Position numbers and translations under genes: made by a program. DNA of 64,000 nt. Source: Mallotus nudiflorus (taxonomy: Eukaryota > Streptophyta > Magnoliopsida > Malpighiales > Euphorbiaceae). Position 1 is the stretch's first letter. Each line of letters starts with the position of its first letter. The notes under the pieces were generated by a model. That model made no database searches. It was not told the origin of the DNA and saw only the letters and a list, made by a program, of their open reading frames with translations. The stretch covers positions 620,001-684,000 of the forward strand of contig CANTUR010000003.1 of NCBI GenBank assembly GCA_947683625.1, read 5' to 3'. This document shows, piece by piece, positions 24,347 to 36,284 of this stretch.

Positions 24347-27300
24347 ATGAAACCACAATCTTTAGGTGCTCAAGGCCATTCTTAAACTCTATGGGCTTTA
24401 GACTATAGCACCATGTAATTCATAGCAGAGCAAGTATTATTTCTATATTCTACTACATCCATTTTAGAAATTGAAGCAACTTCTCACATTGAACCTTTGG
24501 TTTTTTTTTTCACAACCATTTGGTATTTTTGCATTATGCTCCTTTTTTAGAGCCTATTGATCTTTCTAAGGAAGCTATACATGACCTTGAGGTATATCTC
24601 ATTTTATTTGGCTATTTAAACAACCAAATATTATTATATAATTATATTATTCTTTCATTCTTTTAATCATGCAATATTTCAATTTCTTAGGAAATAAAAC
24701 TCAAGGTTGTCAAGGATATAAAAGTAAGCCCCTATCCATACTTCCTTAACATTAGGTAAATGTTTTCAAACATTTTATCCATTTAACCTTTCACCTATTT
24801 TTATATCTAACTTGATTAGTAAATCTCAGGTATCTCTCATATAGTGGCAAGGCCATCACTATTGTCACCTTGTTGCCTCACCCTTCTAGTTCCATTCCCA
24901 AAGAGGGTCTCATACTTCCTTACCTTGGATCTTCAGCTAAAGATTTCATTTTCTTGAGAGATTGTGAGGCTGTACCATCTTATTCCAAGTGTTGAGTATG
25001 TCCTTCTAAGGAGTGGAATAAATGGTTTGACATGCTTATATCCAAATGCAATCTTTTATGGGATGCATTTAGTATCTCCTAGTTTATGTAGATGATGTTG
25101 AAGCCCATTACTTACCAGCCTTCTCTTATATCAGCTACTCTTAGGTTTTGGTCCCCAACCTTTAACTACTTTATTTTGCCCATTATATGATGATCACTTT
25201 ATTAAATGTCTTTATGATCATTGGTCTACCAATCCTAAAGGATGATGTCGTTTGTCAAATTGATAAGTCCAAGTATATAGAGACTGACATGTCTTCTAGG
25301 ACTTTTGATTCTTACCCAAAGGTGGTTTCACATTACTCATCTTTACGTGGTCCCCCTACTAAAGAGGAGCATATAACCTTTATGTGGGTTTTGATTTGCA
25401 AATACATTTTCTACCCTACCTCTGCTAGGCCTAGTGTTAAATATATTCCTTTAGCCAAGGCTTTAACAAATGGGGATTATATAGCCTTTTCATTATTTGG
25501 GTGGAGGGGTTTGGTTTTTGTAATCTTATCTTCTATCCTACTTCCTTGAGTTCAATAATGATTTATTAACTCCTAGAGTTATATCTGCTGCTAATATTGG
25601 TGGCTCTTTAATCTCTTCTATATGCTCTTAGAAACATAAAGAACTTTTTCCTCTTTTTTGAAAACAAAGAGTAGGGACAGAAGCAAGTTATATGTGTTTA
25701 AGAGCCTAATTAATAGGCCTAGGTGGCTCCATTGCTTCATTCAATTTTTTTAATTTAATCCATCGTTAGATCTTTTATGGAGTTACCTCCCCTAGGCCCT
25801 TCGTATTAAGTGGTAAACACTCATTTAGATAGGGTAGTGGTTTCCCTTACACTCATATTTCCTTTGAGATGTATATGTCTTTATTGTGTAGCCATAAGTT
25901 TGGCTTGGAGCTTTCTATCCCTCCTTCTTCCCTCGATTCAGACATCATTCCCCTTTTTGGTGTCGATCCTACTTCTTGCTTTAGAAAGGTGATTGTAGAG
26001 ATCCAGAAGGGATTAAGACACCTTCCATACTATGCTGCTACCATGGATTCTAGTGATGCTACAAATTATAAGCAATGGTGGCAAGCCAAGTATGAGGAGT
26101 TGATCTTGTTTGCCCCTAATAAGGATAGAGGTAAATGGCTTTAACTTTTGCATTTCATTTTTTTTTTCATTTATTGTCATATTGAACCTTTTCCCTTATC
26201 TGTAGCTATCTCTTTTCAAGAGGAAAGGATGTTGCATTTTTCTCTAAAGGTAAAGGTAAATAAGTTCTAGAGAGTTTAAAGAAAAGAAAGCCTTCCTCTT
26301 AAGGTAAAGGTAAATAAGTTCTAGAGAGTTCAAAAAAAAGAAATTTGGCAGCTATTCCTCCTCCTCCTCCAAGCCATAAGTCCTCTAGACTTAGTGCTTT
26401 GTAGAGCTCCTTAAAGGACAAAGGCAAAGAAGAAATTGAAATTGAAGAGATAAAAGATTATGAAGATAGTGAAGGTCAAACTCTTGGCTTCAGTAATCTC
26501 TCCTTTCTTCTCACTTATTAATTTATTTTATTATTATTTATTTAGATACTCCCTTTTAACTTTCATTTACCTTGGGGAAACAACTAATACTTATGATAAT
26601 GAGGCTCCTACTCTCCCTTATAACCCATCTTCCCCCACTTAGTCTTCTTCTATTAAGGAGGACATCTTATATTGATTGCAGTAGCCTACTTTAAGTAAGA
26701 AATAGGCCAAGACTCCCCCTCCTTTAGCTTTCACTTATATTCCATTGCCCACTGCTTAGGTTTGATTTTGTAGGTTTGATCCTGTACTTTTTCTTAACTT
26801 TTAAATTTTAACTAGTGTTTGCTAACTACTTGATTAATTTATATTGGACCTTAAGACTTGGTGCTCCATATTTTGTGAGGATATTTCTTTCGAATTGAGC
26901 TTCTGGACACCTTCTCTACTGAGCATGGTTGTGACTCTAACTCTACTCTAAATGAAGAACAAGTTGTCAAAGCTAAAAAGTCATTGAAGTCTATTGCCAA
27001 TTTAGAGATTAGATCTCTAAAGGAGACATAGAAATCCAACTTACTAGTGAATCTTAGTATCTTGAAGCAGAGCACTAAGGCTACATCCATTTCTTCTTTA
27101 AGAAAGTAGATTTTTTGGAGCTTTTCCTATATAGATGAAGTTAGTGCTAGTCAGTTAGATGCTTCCAAGCATTTGAGCTCCTTTCATCAAGAAAAAGTGG
27201 AGTTCTTAGCTCATCAATAACATATAAAGGAGATGAAGACTAGAGAGACTGAAGTGAAAGCTTTTTTTGATAGATTAGTTGTAGAGATCCATGATTTAGA

Positions 27301-27454
27301 GGCCAGATTGCTTGCCCTCAAGGTTGAGAAGGTGGAGATGCTCAAGAAGAACAAAACCGTGGCTATAGAACTCTACCAGGCTATCTCTAAAGCCAAAGGT
27401 ATGCAAAAATCACTATTTGAGAAAAAGGAAGCTATTCTAGGATGGAAGAAATAA
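24347..27454 (+). pseudogene. Plant mobile domain (PMD) gene, degenerate, antisense in outer gypsy element D
   Basis: Multi-exon relic. Exon 1 from MKPQSLGAQGHS (then a stop) to about 24592; small exon about 24691-24756 (TTCTTAG acceptor, donor AG|GTAAAT); main exons from about 24830 with YSGKAITIVTLLPHPSS, RDCEAVPSYS, then the PMD core at 25187-25490: VVSHYSSLRGPPTKEEHITF, MWVLICKYIF and PLAKALTNGDYIAFSLF. Also HKFGLELSIPPSS at about 25880 and NYKQWWQAKYEELI at about 26067. A coiled-coil C-terminus follows at 27233-27454 (EVKAFFDRLVVEIHDLEARL). Many stops and shifts. PMD proteins (MAIN/MAIL relatives) occur both as host genes and inside transposons, including extra ORFs antisense to gag-pol in Tat-type gypsy elements. 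That placement fits here because gag-pol of element D is on the minus strand. The association is inference. Confidence 0.75.
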
Positions 27455-27789
27455 TAGCAAGAAGCCCTCTCCACTAGAAAGAAGTGTCTTAAGATTTGGA
27501 ACAATCTCAAGGGATTTGACTTTGACTCTTTTTTATTTTATAACTTGAACTTGACTTTTATTATATGAGTTGTAAGTGTTGGTGATAACCTTAGGATAGG
27601 TAATAAATATTGTATGACATTTGTGCCTTTGGTGATTTTTTCATGGCTTTATAGCCTATGATTAGATATTTAGGGTTGATTAGCCATTTATGGCAATTTG
27701 AACAATGAATTATTCTGGATATTTTTTTTTTGTTGATTTTATGCATTTCCATAGAACAATTCATACATTTGTGCCATAGCCATACTTTG

Positions 27790-28613
27790 TGATACGATCC
27801 TCAAAAGGGTAAATTTGTGAAGTCTACACATCAATAAAGTCAAGTAAAAAGCTTGGACGAATTTTTGGGTTATTTTCCATTTTGGAGTCAATAAGGAAGA
27901 TTCAAGAAGATTCTACAAGATGTGAGAAGATTCAAGGATATTCCAAGTCAAAGTCAAGAAGTCAAAGTCAAATTCAAAGTCAACAAGTCAAAGTCAATGG
28001 TCAACATCCAACTTGACATGTGACATGGCATGCTTCAAAGCTTAGTTGTCATTAGTTATTTGTTTAGTTGTTATGAGTTGTCAATATGACTTTTCAATGC
28101 TTAGTTGTCATGAGTTGTCAATTTAACTTTTCAAAGCTTAGTTGTCATTAGTTGTCATATTTTAGAAGGGATCCTATTTATTTATGGAATTTCCTTTATA
28201 GGTGTCTTTAGGAATAAGTAAGAAAACCTATTCCTTCAAGGATTAGGATGTTTACATGCCTATATAAAGGCCATATCAATGTAGTACGAATGAAGAATGA
28301 GTTTTATGAATTAAATTTGAATTCTTGTGAGATTAAAGTCCTTCTCTTTTGTTCTTTTAAGAACTTTTGTGAATTTATCAAGTGAAGGCTTGGTATATTC
28401 AAACCTAGTTTAATTTAGACTTAAAATTGACTTTGTTAATCTTAGGTTTACATTAAACAACCTTTAATTCTTTATAATTAAGGTTCTTAAGTACAGGTTA
28501 TTTAAGGGTCTTGTTGGGGATTAGAGTTTTTTTTTGCTTGATTTATGAACGATCCTTGGCAAGGTTATCAAGATTGAATACGGGTTTGGTACAAGTTAAC
28601 CACGTTCGTATCA
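27790..28613 (+). repeat. Left LTR of element A
   Basis: 824 bp. Contains repeated CTTAGTTGTCAT units and a TATA-like GCCTATATAAAGG at about 28258-28270. Confidence 0.95.
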
Positions 28614-28615
28614 TT

Positions 28616-28627
28616 TGGTATCAGAGC
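28616..28627 (+). other. Primer-binding site of element A
   Basis: TGGTATCAGAGC, three bases after the left LTR, is a perfect match to the usual initiator Met-tRNA site. The leader from here to 29442 has no gene; it contains A/T runs and a GAGGGAGTGTTACTTGTGAGG stretch before the gag ATG. Confidence 0.92.
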
Positions 28628-29442
28628 TTTGGCTCATTAATCAAGTACGTATCTTTACTTTTCTTTGTTGGTTGCATTTAATCCAAAAAAAAAAAATCAT
28701 TATTTCTTATTTCATTCATTCTTATGTCTTATTTGATATCAATTCTTTTTTTTTCTTTATGATCATTGTGATAAAATTCATTTTTTTTATCTTGCATCAT
28801 TTTCATTCTTTTCTTCATATTCCAACTTGTTCTTAGTCTTTAAAAAAAAATAATAAAAAAAAATTCATTTATACTCTTATTGTTTTGCATCCTAAGAGTC
28901 TTATTTACCATAAATACATATCAAGTTGAAGTTTGTTCTTAATTTGGCCATTTTAGCATTTGTTACCTAAAAAAAAAAAAGAGGTGTATTGATCAAAGTT
29001 AAATTCATTCAGCATATAACCATTCCAATTGGCTATTTTCATTCTAAATTCCATACCTTGCCTTATTTCAATTCTGAATATTCTACTCTTCTTCTTAAGT
29101 TGTGTTTGGGGTTTAAATACTTAATCCAAAATTTCTTGTTTTTGTTTTGTTTGGATATTGTCCTTATCTGTTGCGTTTTCTTTGGCTCTTACAGTCAAAT
29201 TTGAGTTTATTTTTGCTTTGTTTGTTTTGTATTGAGCTTAATTTGATAATTAGTAACTTAAGTTCCATAAGAACTATAAGAAAGGAACTTGAGAGGTAAA
29301 AGGCAAGTGGTGAGCTCATAAGAGGTTAAAAGCCTAATGGAGTGAAACACGAGCGTTGAGTGATTCTTTTTTTAGTGTAAACATGTGAGGGAGTGTTACT
29401 TGTGAGGCTTTTTTTTCTTTTTTTCATTTCCTTGTTTATAAC

Positions 29443-31056
29443 ATGTCAGGTTCAAAAGAGGTTGTTGAGAAAGATCCCGAATGGAAACTCTTCATGAAGG
29501 CGATGCAATAACAAATGAGTCAATTAATGAACAACCATAAAGAGGTTCAAGAGTGAATAGGGAGAATGGAGCAAAGTCAAAACACAATAGCCACTACAAA
29601 TCAAACTGCACCAATACAAGCTCGTAGAGGGAGGTGTCATGAAGATGATGATGAATCCATTGATGAAAGAAATCAAGGGCGTAAGAGTCAAGATAATAAC
29701 CTTGGCAGCATAAAGATGAAGATACCTACTTTTCATGGTAGAAGTGATCCTGAGGCATATCTAGCACGGGAGAAAAAGGTGGATTTCATGTTTGATTGTC
29801 ACAACTACTATGAGGAAAAGAAAGTTAAGCTTGCAACCAGTGCATTCATGGGCTATGCACTAGCTTGGTGGAATTAATTAGTAGTCTCAAGGAGGTATTG
29901 TGGAGAAGAAACTATCTCTACATGGCAAGAGATGAAGAAAATCATGCGAAAGAGGTTTGTGCCAAATCATTATTATAAGGATTGACATAATCACTTTGAA
30001 GGGCATAAACAAAGTTCAAAGAATGTTGAAGTTGTTGAGAAACATGATGAGAGAAAAGAAAAGAGGGAGTTGGGTGTTAAAATTAAGTTAAGTGAGTTAA
30101 ATGTTGAAAATGGTTTAAGTGAGCAAGGTGAGAAATATGAAGAGCAATTATGCATTGAAGTAGATGATCAAGTTATTAAGGAGGATGACAACATTCATGT
30201 TTCGGTTAATGAAGAAAGTGTGAGCAATTATTTTGAAGAGAAAATAGTTGATGAAGAAATTGTAGAGGTTTTGGAGAAAAATAATGCCAAAAGCCTTGAT
30301 GAAATATCACAAGAAGTTAAAGATAATGGCAAGTGTGTGCAGCCTAGCGAAGAAATTAATGAGAAATTATAGATTTTTGAAAGAGATATTGAAGTTAATA
30401 AGGAGTGTTCACAAATTTTTAAGCAACCTAGTGAACTTGTAGAAGGATTAACTAACCAAGGAGTTGTCAAGAGTGCATATTGTGATCATGAAGAGTATAT
30501 GCACCATGAAGAGGGAAATTTGGAAGTTTGTGCACAAAAGATGAAACTAGAGATTGAAAGCATTATGAAGGATAAGAAGATGGTTATTCATCTTGATGAT
30601 ACTAACAATTCTAATCTTTCTTTTTCTAGTGTTTTGAAAGTTATTTTGCAGAGCTTTGTGCCATATGAAGATCCATTTGATGATGTTGTTGCAATGCATT
30701 ACAAGGTCAACAATTCCTTTGAAGATTTCATTCCTTGCATGAAGTATGAGAAAGAGTTGCGACATTTTATTTCTTTCAAGGGAATCCATGGAGTTTTCAA
30801 TTATAACAAGAAGAACTTAAGATATTCATGTTTTAAGTTTAGAAGGAAACAACAAGGATTCAACATTTACAAGTTTATGAATACTAGTGCTGCATTCGGA
30901 GTAAGTCCTCAAGTTCAAGGATTTCTAAAGTTGCTTATGTGCATCATTGCTTCAAAGGAGAAGTACTCTACCAAGGAATTTGTATTCGATCCTGGAGGAC
31001 ATCCAAATATACCAACTTTACAATATGGGTATGATTCGAGGATGAATCATCTTTAA
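29443..31056 (+). pseudogene. Element A gag-derived long reading frame with unknown C-terminal part
   Basis: One frame runs from MSGSKEVVEKDPEWKLF to a stop at 31054, about 537 codons, without any frameshift. It is broken only by five in-frame stops (codons at 29509, 29554, 29875, 29983 and 30370). Residues about 85-145 are a Ty3/gypsy gag domain: KMKIPTFHGRSDPEAYLARE, KKVDFMFDCHNYYEEKKVKL, GYALAWW. After it comes an acidic, Glu/Lys-rich middle and a C-terminal region (30499-31056) with VLQ-F-VPYEDPFDD-like and HFISFKGIHGVFNYN motifs that I do not recognise. No zinc knuckle or pol domain. It ends YDSRMNHL immediately before the polypurine tract. At least two stops look like C-to-T changes of Gln or Arg codons (CAA to TAA, CGA to TGA). 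Confidence 0.8.
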
Positions 31057-31067
31057 GAGGGAGGGAA
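31055..31067 (+). other. Polypurine tract of element A
   Basis: AAGAGGGAGGGAA abuts the right LTR (TGATACG) exactly. Confidence 0.92.
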
Positions 31068-31893
31068 TGATACGATCCTCAAAAGGGTAAATTTGTGAAG
31101 TCTACACATCAATAAAGTCAAGTAAAAAGCTTGGACGAATTTTTGGGTTATTTTCCATTTTGGAGTCAATAAGGAAGATTCAAGAAGATTCTACAAGATG
31201 TGAGAAGATTCAAGGATATTCCAAGTCAAAGTCAAGAAGTCAAAGTCAGATTCAAAGTCAAAAAGTCAAAGTCAATGGTCAACATCCAACTTGACATGTG
31301 ACATGGCATGCTTCAAAGCTTAGTTGTCATTAGTTATTTGTTTAGTTGTTATGAGTTGTCAATATGACTTTTCATTGCTTAGTTGTCATGAGTTGTCAAT
31401 TTGACTTTTCAAAGCTTAGTTGTCATTAGTTGTCATATTTTAGAAGGGATCCTATTTATTTATGGAATTTCCTTTATAGGTGTCTTTAGGAATAAGTAAG
31501 AAAACCTATTCCTTCAAGGATTAGGATGTTTACATGCCTATATAAAGGCCATATCAATGTAGTACGAATGAAGAATGAGTTTTATGAATTAAATTTGAAT
31601 TCTTGTGAGGTTAAAGTCCTTCTCTTTTGTTCTTAAAAGAACTTTTGTGAATTTATCAAGTGAAGGCTTGGTATATTCAAACCTAGTTTAATTTAGACTT
31701 AAAATTGACTTTATTAATCTTAGGTTTACATTAAACAACCTTTAATTCTTTATAATTAAGGTTCTTAAGTACAGGTTATTTAAGGGTCTTGTTGGGGATT
31801 AGAGTTTTTTTTTTTGCTTGATTTATGAACGATCCTTGGCAAGGTTATCAAGATTGAATACGGGTTTGGTACAAGTTAACCACGTTCGTATCA
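31068..31893 (+). repeat. Right LTR of element A
   Basis: 826 bp, about 99% identical to the left LTR, followed by the CTTTG target duplication. Confidence 0.95.
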
Positions 31894-31898
31894 CTTTG

Positions 31899-32129
31899 TA
31901 TATCAAAAGGGTCAATTTTTAACAAAAATGCCGATGAAATTTTATCAATATACTGTTCATAACACTGTCTTCAGCAAACTTTACCACTTAATTAAAGCAA
32001 AAATAACTCATAAAAATAAACAAACTTGATTTTTATTTATTAAAAAAGATAGCTATATAAGCCATCTTACATTCAAACAAAATAAAGTACAACCAATATA
32101 ATTTGGTTATAATTTCTAGCTAAAGGCTA
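31899..32129. other. Short segment of outer element D between A and B
   Basis: 231 bp, AT-rich, non-coding. Left of it A ends (CTTTG), right of it B begins (AGGCT); removing both joins the PMD side to the integrase side of element D. Confidence 0.6.
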
Positions 32130-33212
32130 TATTGACCATTTGCATGATCAAACTCCTAATTTTGGACTTTGACAAATAATTTAGATTCTAATAATTTCCT
32201 TTAAGTGTGTAGGAAATTGATTGATTTTTAAGAATAATTGTTTAATGATTAGAGACAATGAAATACTCTTTGAAAGAGTATAAATATGCATTTTAATGAA
32301 ATATCTCAATCTATGCAAGTCCCTAATCTTTGAGAAAGAATTATATGCCAAAAATATACAAATTTGGACTTATAGTGGTTTGCTCATGAGATAACCTTAT
32401 ATAGTGCCTTAAGAGCTCATTTTTCACAAAATGATAAGTGCTCCTCACAAGCTGCCCTCATGATCATGAGGAATAGACCTCAGCTCATGAGGGTAGTCTC
32501 GACAGCATTCGACATACATTTTTGAATGAAAAGATCCTTAAACTGACGCACATGAGCCAGTGTTTGCTCCTTATGATTATGGACAATGTTCTGATATAAA
32601 TAAGTCCAAAATAATTCAAAAATTAATAAGAGACATTAGAGATATAATCAATGCATCCGACAATCATAATCTAAGTTATTTATCTATATAAACAACTTCT
32701 AGAGTTCAATTGAAAGTTTAAGAAACTTGTTTACTCATTACACTCTCTTAAGCATTCAATTAAGCTCTCAAAACTCTCTTCAATTTCATTTCATATTTGT
32801 ATAAGTCTTATGAGAATTGGTGAGTGTCAGAATAGATATTCTTATTCTTTTATTTTCTCAATTTAAAAAATGCAAAGTGAGATTCTATTCTAAAGGAATT
32901 GGTTTAAGTGTTTAGCCATTAAAACACTTGGGAATTAGTTTAAGAGTGAGCTTAGAAACTCTTGATTATAAGGTTGAAGAGTGAGCCTTAAACTCTTATC
33001 TAATCTCAATCTTGTGAATAAGATTATGGGCATTAAAAATCCTAACTTAGGGATAAGTTAGGTGGAGAGGTAGGATTGCTGAGAATCTAAAAACTTAAAA
33101 TTCTTGTGTTCATCGTTCTTCCTTCTCAACATTCTTTCAATTCTTGAAAAGAATTCTTTTAATTTATGTTTATTGTTCATTTGCCTAATTCACCCCCTTG
33201 AAGGCATTTTCA
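32130..33212 (+). repeat. Left LTR of element B
   Basis: Starts ATATTGACCATTT (TG at 32134), ends GGCATTTTCA. TATA-like GAGTATAAATATGC at about 32276-32289. Confidence 0.88.
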
Positions 33213-33214
33213 TT

Positions 33215-33226
33215 TGGTATCAGAGC
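33215..33226 (+). other. Primer-binding site of element B
   Basis: TGGTATCAGAGC two bases after the left LTR; initiator Met-tRNA type. Confidence 0.9.
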
Positions 33227-33289
33227 TTGAATTCTAAGAACTTCATTGCTAGAATACAAGATTATTGGGAGTGAATTATAAAACATTTC

Positions 33290-34209
33290 TTTACTTACAC
33301 CATTCTTCGATGGTAGTGACTATCCTCATTGGAAGTTCAAAATGAAGTTGTACCTTGATTGTGATTCCATAAAACTTTAGGATATTGTCCTATATGGTTA
33401 GGAACCACCTACATCTACCATTGATGGTGTGGTAACTAATCTTATAAGAAGCTAATGGAATAATGAACAAAAGGAGGAAAATTATAAAAACAAAAAGGCT
33501 ATGATCACTCTAGTTTTTTTCATGATAAGAGAAGAAGGAGGCAAACTTCAACATTGCATGTCTGCCAAGGAAGTTTGGGAACATTATAAAATCATTATAA
33601 AGGTAATGTGCAAGTTAGAAGTAAGAAGGTTCAACTTCATATGTATGAATATGAACTCTTCAAAATGAAGCCTCAAGAGTTAATCATGGAGATGACAAAT
33701 TGACTTAATGCTCTTCTTAAAACCCTTAAGAAACTTAGTAAAAATTTCACCAAGGAAGAGGTAAATAATAACATTCTAAGAATCCTACTTAGAAAGGATT
33801 GGGAATCTCAGGTTACTTCAACTAAGGAAGGTCAAGATCTTTCAACTCTGTCAACTGATATGCATATTGGAAAGCTGCTAACACATGAGCTTATAATTAA
33901 GCAAAGAGGATAACAATAAGAAAAAAAGGAGAAAAAGAAGATCATAACACTAAAAGCTTCATAAGATGATAGGGAAGATGAAAACCTTGAAGACTCTAGT
34001 GATGAAGATAGTGATGTTGCCATTCTAACAGAAGTTTCAAAAAATTCTTAAGAAAGAAAAATTTCTCAAGAACTAGAGACTCTAATAAGAAGCATGAAGG
34101 ATAAAGCAAGAAGAAAACTAAAGAAGTTACTTGCTATGAATGCAAGAAACTGACACACATTAGAAGTGAGTGCCCAAAACTTGAAGGAAACGGTTATGCA
34201 ATAAACAAG
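33290..34209 (+). pseudogene. Element B gag, N-terminal part
   Basis: Copia-type gag (UBN2/DUF4219-like) start: FFDGSDYPHWKFKMKLYLD, then KEVWEHYKII, a Ser/Asp-rich acidic stretch (SSDEDSDV), and a zinc knuckle at about 34132-34175, CYECKKLTHIRSECPKLEG (CX2CX4HX4C, all ligands present but in a shifted frame). Several stops and shifts. The frame is cut at 34209 by solo LTR F and resumes at 47721. Confidence 0.82.
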
Positions 34210-35163
34210 TGTGGTGAGCGCATGCCTTATATAGGGTGAAATTTGAAAAAATTTCATTCGCATAACCCCTCATCACATGAAGATTTCCAATCCTATATAT
34301 CCATTTTACATTTTACACATAGTCAAACTACACATCAATATATAAAATAATAGACTAGGGAATCTAAGTTTAAGAATATTTACAATCTCCCAAGTTTAAT
34401 GTAGACCATAAGTATTCTACAAGCTTTGGATTCTTTGGTTCAACTCATGAATCAAATGCTTAGCCTCCTAAGTGTTAGGCCTCTAGCTTAAAACACCAAA
34501 GCTCCTCCAATTCACCTTCTTGCTTATATTGGATTAGTAGCAAGAGACCTCTCCAGTGACCTTTACAAAATTGCACCAATTTAATCTCCTTGTAAGAACA
34601 CTTAGGGTTTTAGTATGTATGTGTTTCTTTCTTTTATCCTTTTATGTCTCTACACAAAGTCTCTAACCTCTTTTAAGAAACACTTCCTTATATATATATA
34701 TATATATATAAAGAAAACCCTAGTGACATCATCTCTTACTTCACATATATATAACTCATCATAATAAGTATACAACTTGTATAAGAGATAAGTATATCAA
34801 AAAGGTATGTAGAGATTGAATACATTTTATGTATTTGTCTACATTCATTCTCTACACATAATCATGAAACCTAATCTCGATTAAGCCATTGTTAACATTA
34901 TACACTTAAGAGATAATGTGCCTAATAAGCCAAGCTTTATATTTATCATTTATCATAGTCAACATTATACACATAAGAGATAATGCACGTATAACATGAC
35001 AAATTTTTTGATTCACACATACATGGACTTGGGCTTAATAATTGGACCAACTCCTGGCCCAAGTCCAATCCATTTAACAAATGGGCTTGGATTAGGTCCT
35101 TGGGCTTTCTTAATATTTTAGATTAATGATATGCCTAAAACCCTTTTGGGCCTAGGTCCAAAC

Positions 35164-35755
35164 TATTGGGATTTCGTGATTCAAACACAGTGGAAAAATT
35201 AAAATTTTATCACGTTCCTAAACTTGGATCCATGTAATTCGACTACTTGATTAAATCTAGGGTTTCAAGAATCTCACCAAAATGCAGAAGAGAAAAGATT
35301 TTCTAGAAGGATGAGAGGAGGTTCACACCAGTGACACCTTACCTCAAGCTTTTTACTTTGGTTGTTTGGATCAAGACGTCTCCAAAAGGATGCGTCCTCT
35401 ATAGGTATCCACACAAACAGCCCTTTATAAAACGAATTGGAGTGTGTGCTAACAACTTTCTTGATTGTCTCACAAATCAAGAACAAAAGAAAAACTCTAT
35501 GTTTGTTTTTTAGGAAGAGAGAAAACCATTATTGGAGGGAGGGAAAAAACAAAACTGTATTAAACCCTAGAGAATATAACATATTTATAGACTCCAAATT
35601 AGGGTTTCACCTACTAATGAACTTTTAGTAATTTCCCATTTATTATATTCTAATTTTTTTAAAAACAAATCAGAAATAATATCTTATTTATCTTATTAAT
35701 AAAATAAGAAAGTCAATACATAGTCAAATGATTGACCTAGTGCATATCACTAACA
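35164..35755 (-). repeat. Family C LTR, minus strand, internally deleted (592 bp)
   Basis: Both LTR termini are present (TATTGGGATTTCG left, ATATCACTAACA right), but about 930 bp of the middle seen in the 1.5 kb copies is missing. The polypurine tract ATCTCCCACTTG (reverse) follows at 35756, so this is the 3' LTR of the minus-strand element. Confidence 0.88.
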
Positions 35756-36284
35756 ATCTCCCACTTGCACTAGGCCCAATCAACATCGTATTGAATACCC
35801 ATGGACCTAGTATGACTCTCATGTTTAGGTTGTGGAAGAGGCTTAGTCAGTAGATCAGCAACAATATCATTTGTAGGTACTCTGCATATATTGACGTCTC
35901 CTCCCTCAATGATTTCTCGAATGAGATGATAATGCCTTAGTATGTGTTTGGATCTCTGATGTGATCTGGGCGTATGTGTTTGGATCTCTGATGTGATCTG
36001 GGCTCCTTAGCATGGGCTATAGCTCCATTATTGTCACAATACAAGTTCACTAGATCTAATATACTAGGAATAACACCTAGTCCAATTATGAACTTTTTGA
36101 TCCAAACAGCCTCCTTAACTGCTTCTGAGGCAGCTATGTACTCAACTTTTATTGTAGAATCAGCAATAGTGTCTTGCTTGGAACTCCTCCAGCTCACTGC
36201 ACCTCCATTCAAATAAAACACATATCCTGACTGTGATTGAAAATCATCCTTCTCAGTTTGGAAGCTGGCATCTATGCAATCCAA
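35756..36284 (-). pseudogene. Family C RNase H C-terminus, minus strand
   Basis: Copia RNase H end: SGYVFYLNGGAVSWRSSKQD, then VEYIAASEAVKEAVWIKKF, then LYCDNNGAIAHAKEPRSHQR. A 32-bp tandem duplication near 35942-36003 (unit GTATGTGTTTGG...GGGC) shifts the frame after RSKHI. It joins abruptly at about 36280 to a plus-strand leader. Confidence 0.85.

Larger units (their letters stand above)
27790..31893 (+). mobile_element. LTR retrotransposon A: young, gag-only (TR-GAG-like) non-autonomous element
   Basis: Complete structure: LTRs 27790-28613 and 31068-31893 (TGATACGATCC to TTCGTATCA), primer-binding site, one long gag-derived frame, polypurine tract, and exact 5-bp target duplication CTTTG (27785-27789 and 31894-31898). 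By eye the LTRs differ by about eight substitutions plus a 2-nt change in a T run over 825 bp, about 99% identity, so it is the youngest insertion here. The 2.45 kb interior has no protease, reverse transcriptase or integrase. Movement would need proteins from another gypsy element. It is inserted in outer element D. Confidence 0.95.

Noticed and set aside
28616..28627. TGGTATCAGAGC sites as tRNA gene pieces
   Set aside because: They lie at LTR ends and match only the 3' end of tRNA-Met, so they are primer-binding sites. No cloverleaf was found anywhere.
31068..31893. Element A LTRs as a segmental duplication of host DNA
   Set aside because: TG...CA ends, exact CTTTG target duplication, primer-binding site and polypurine tract show a retrotransposon.
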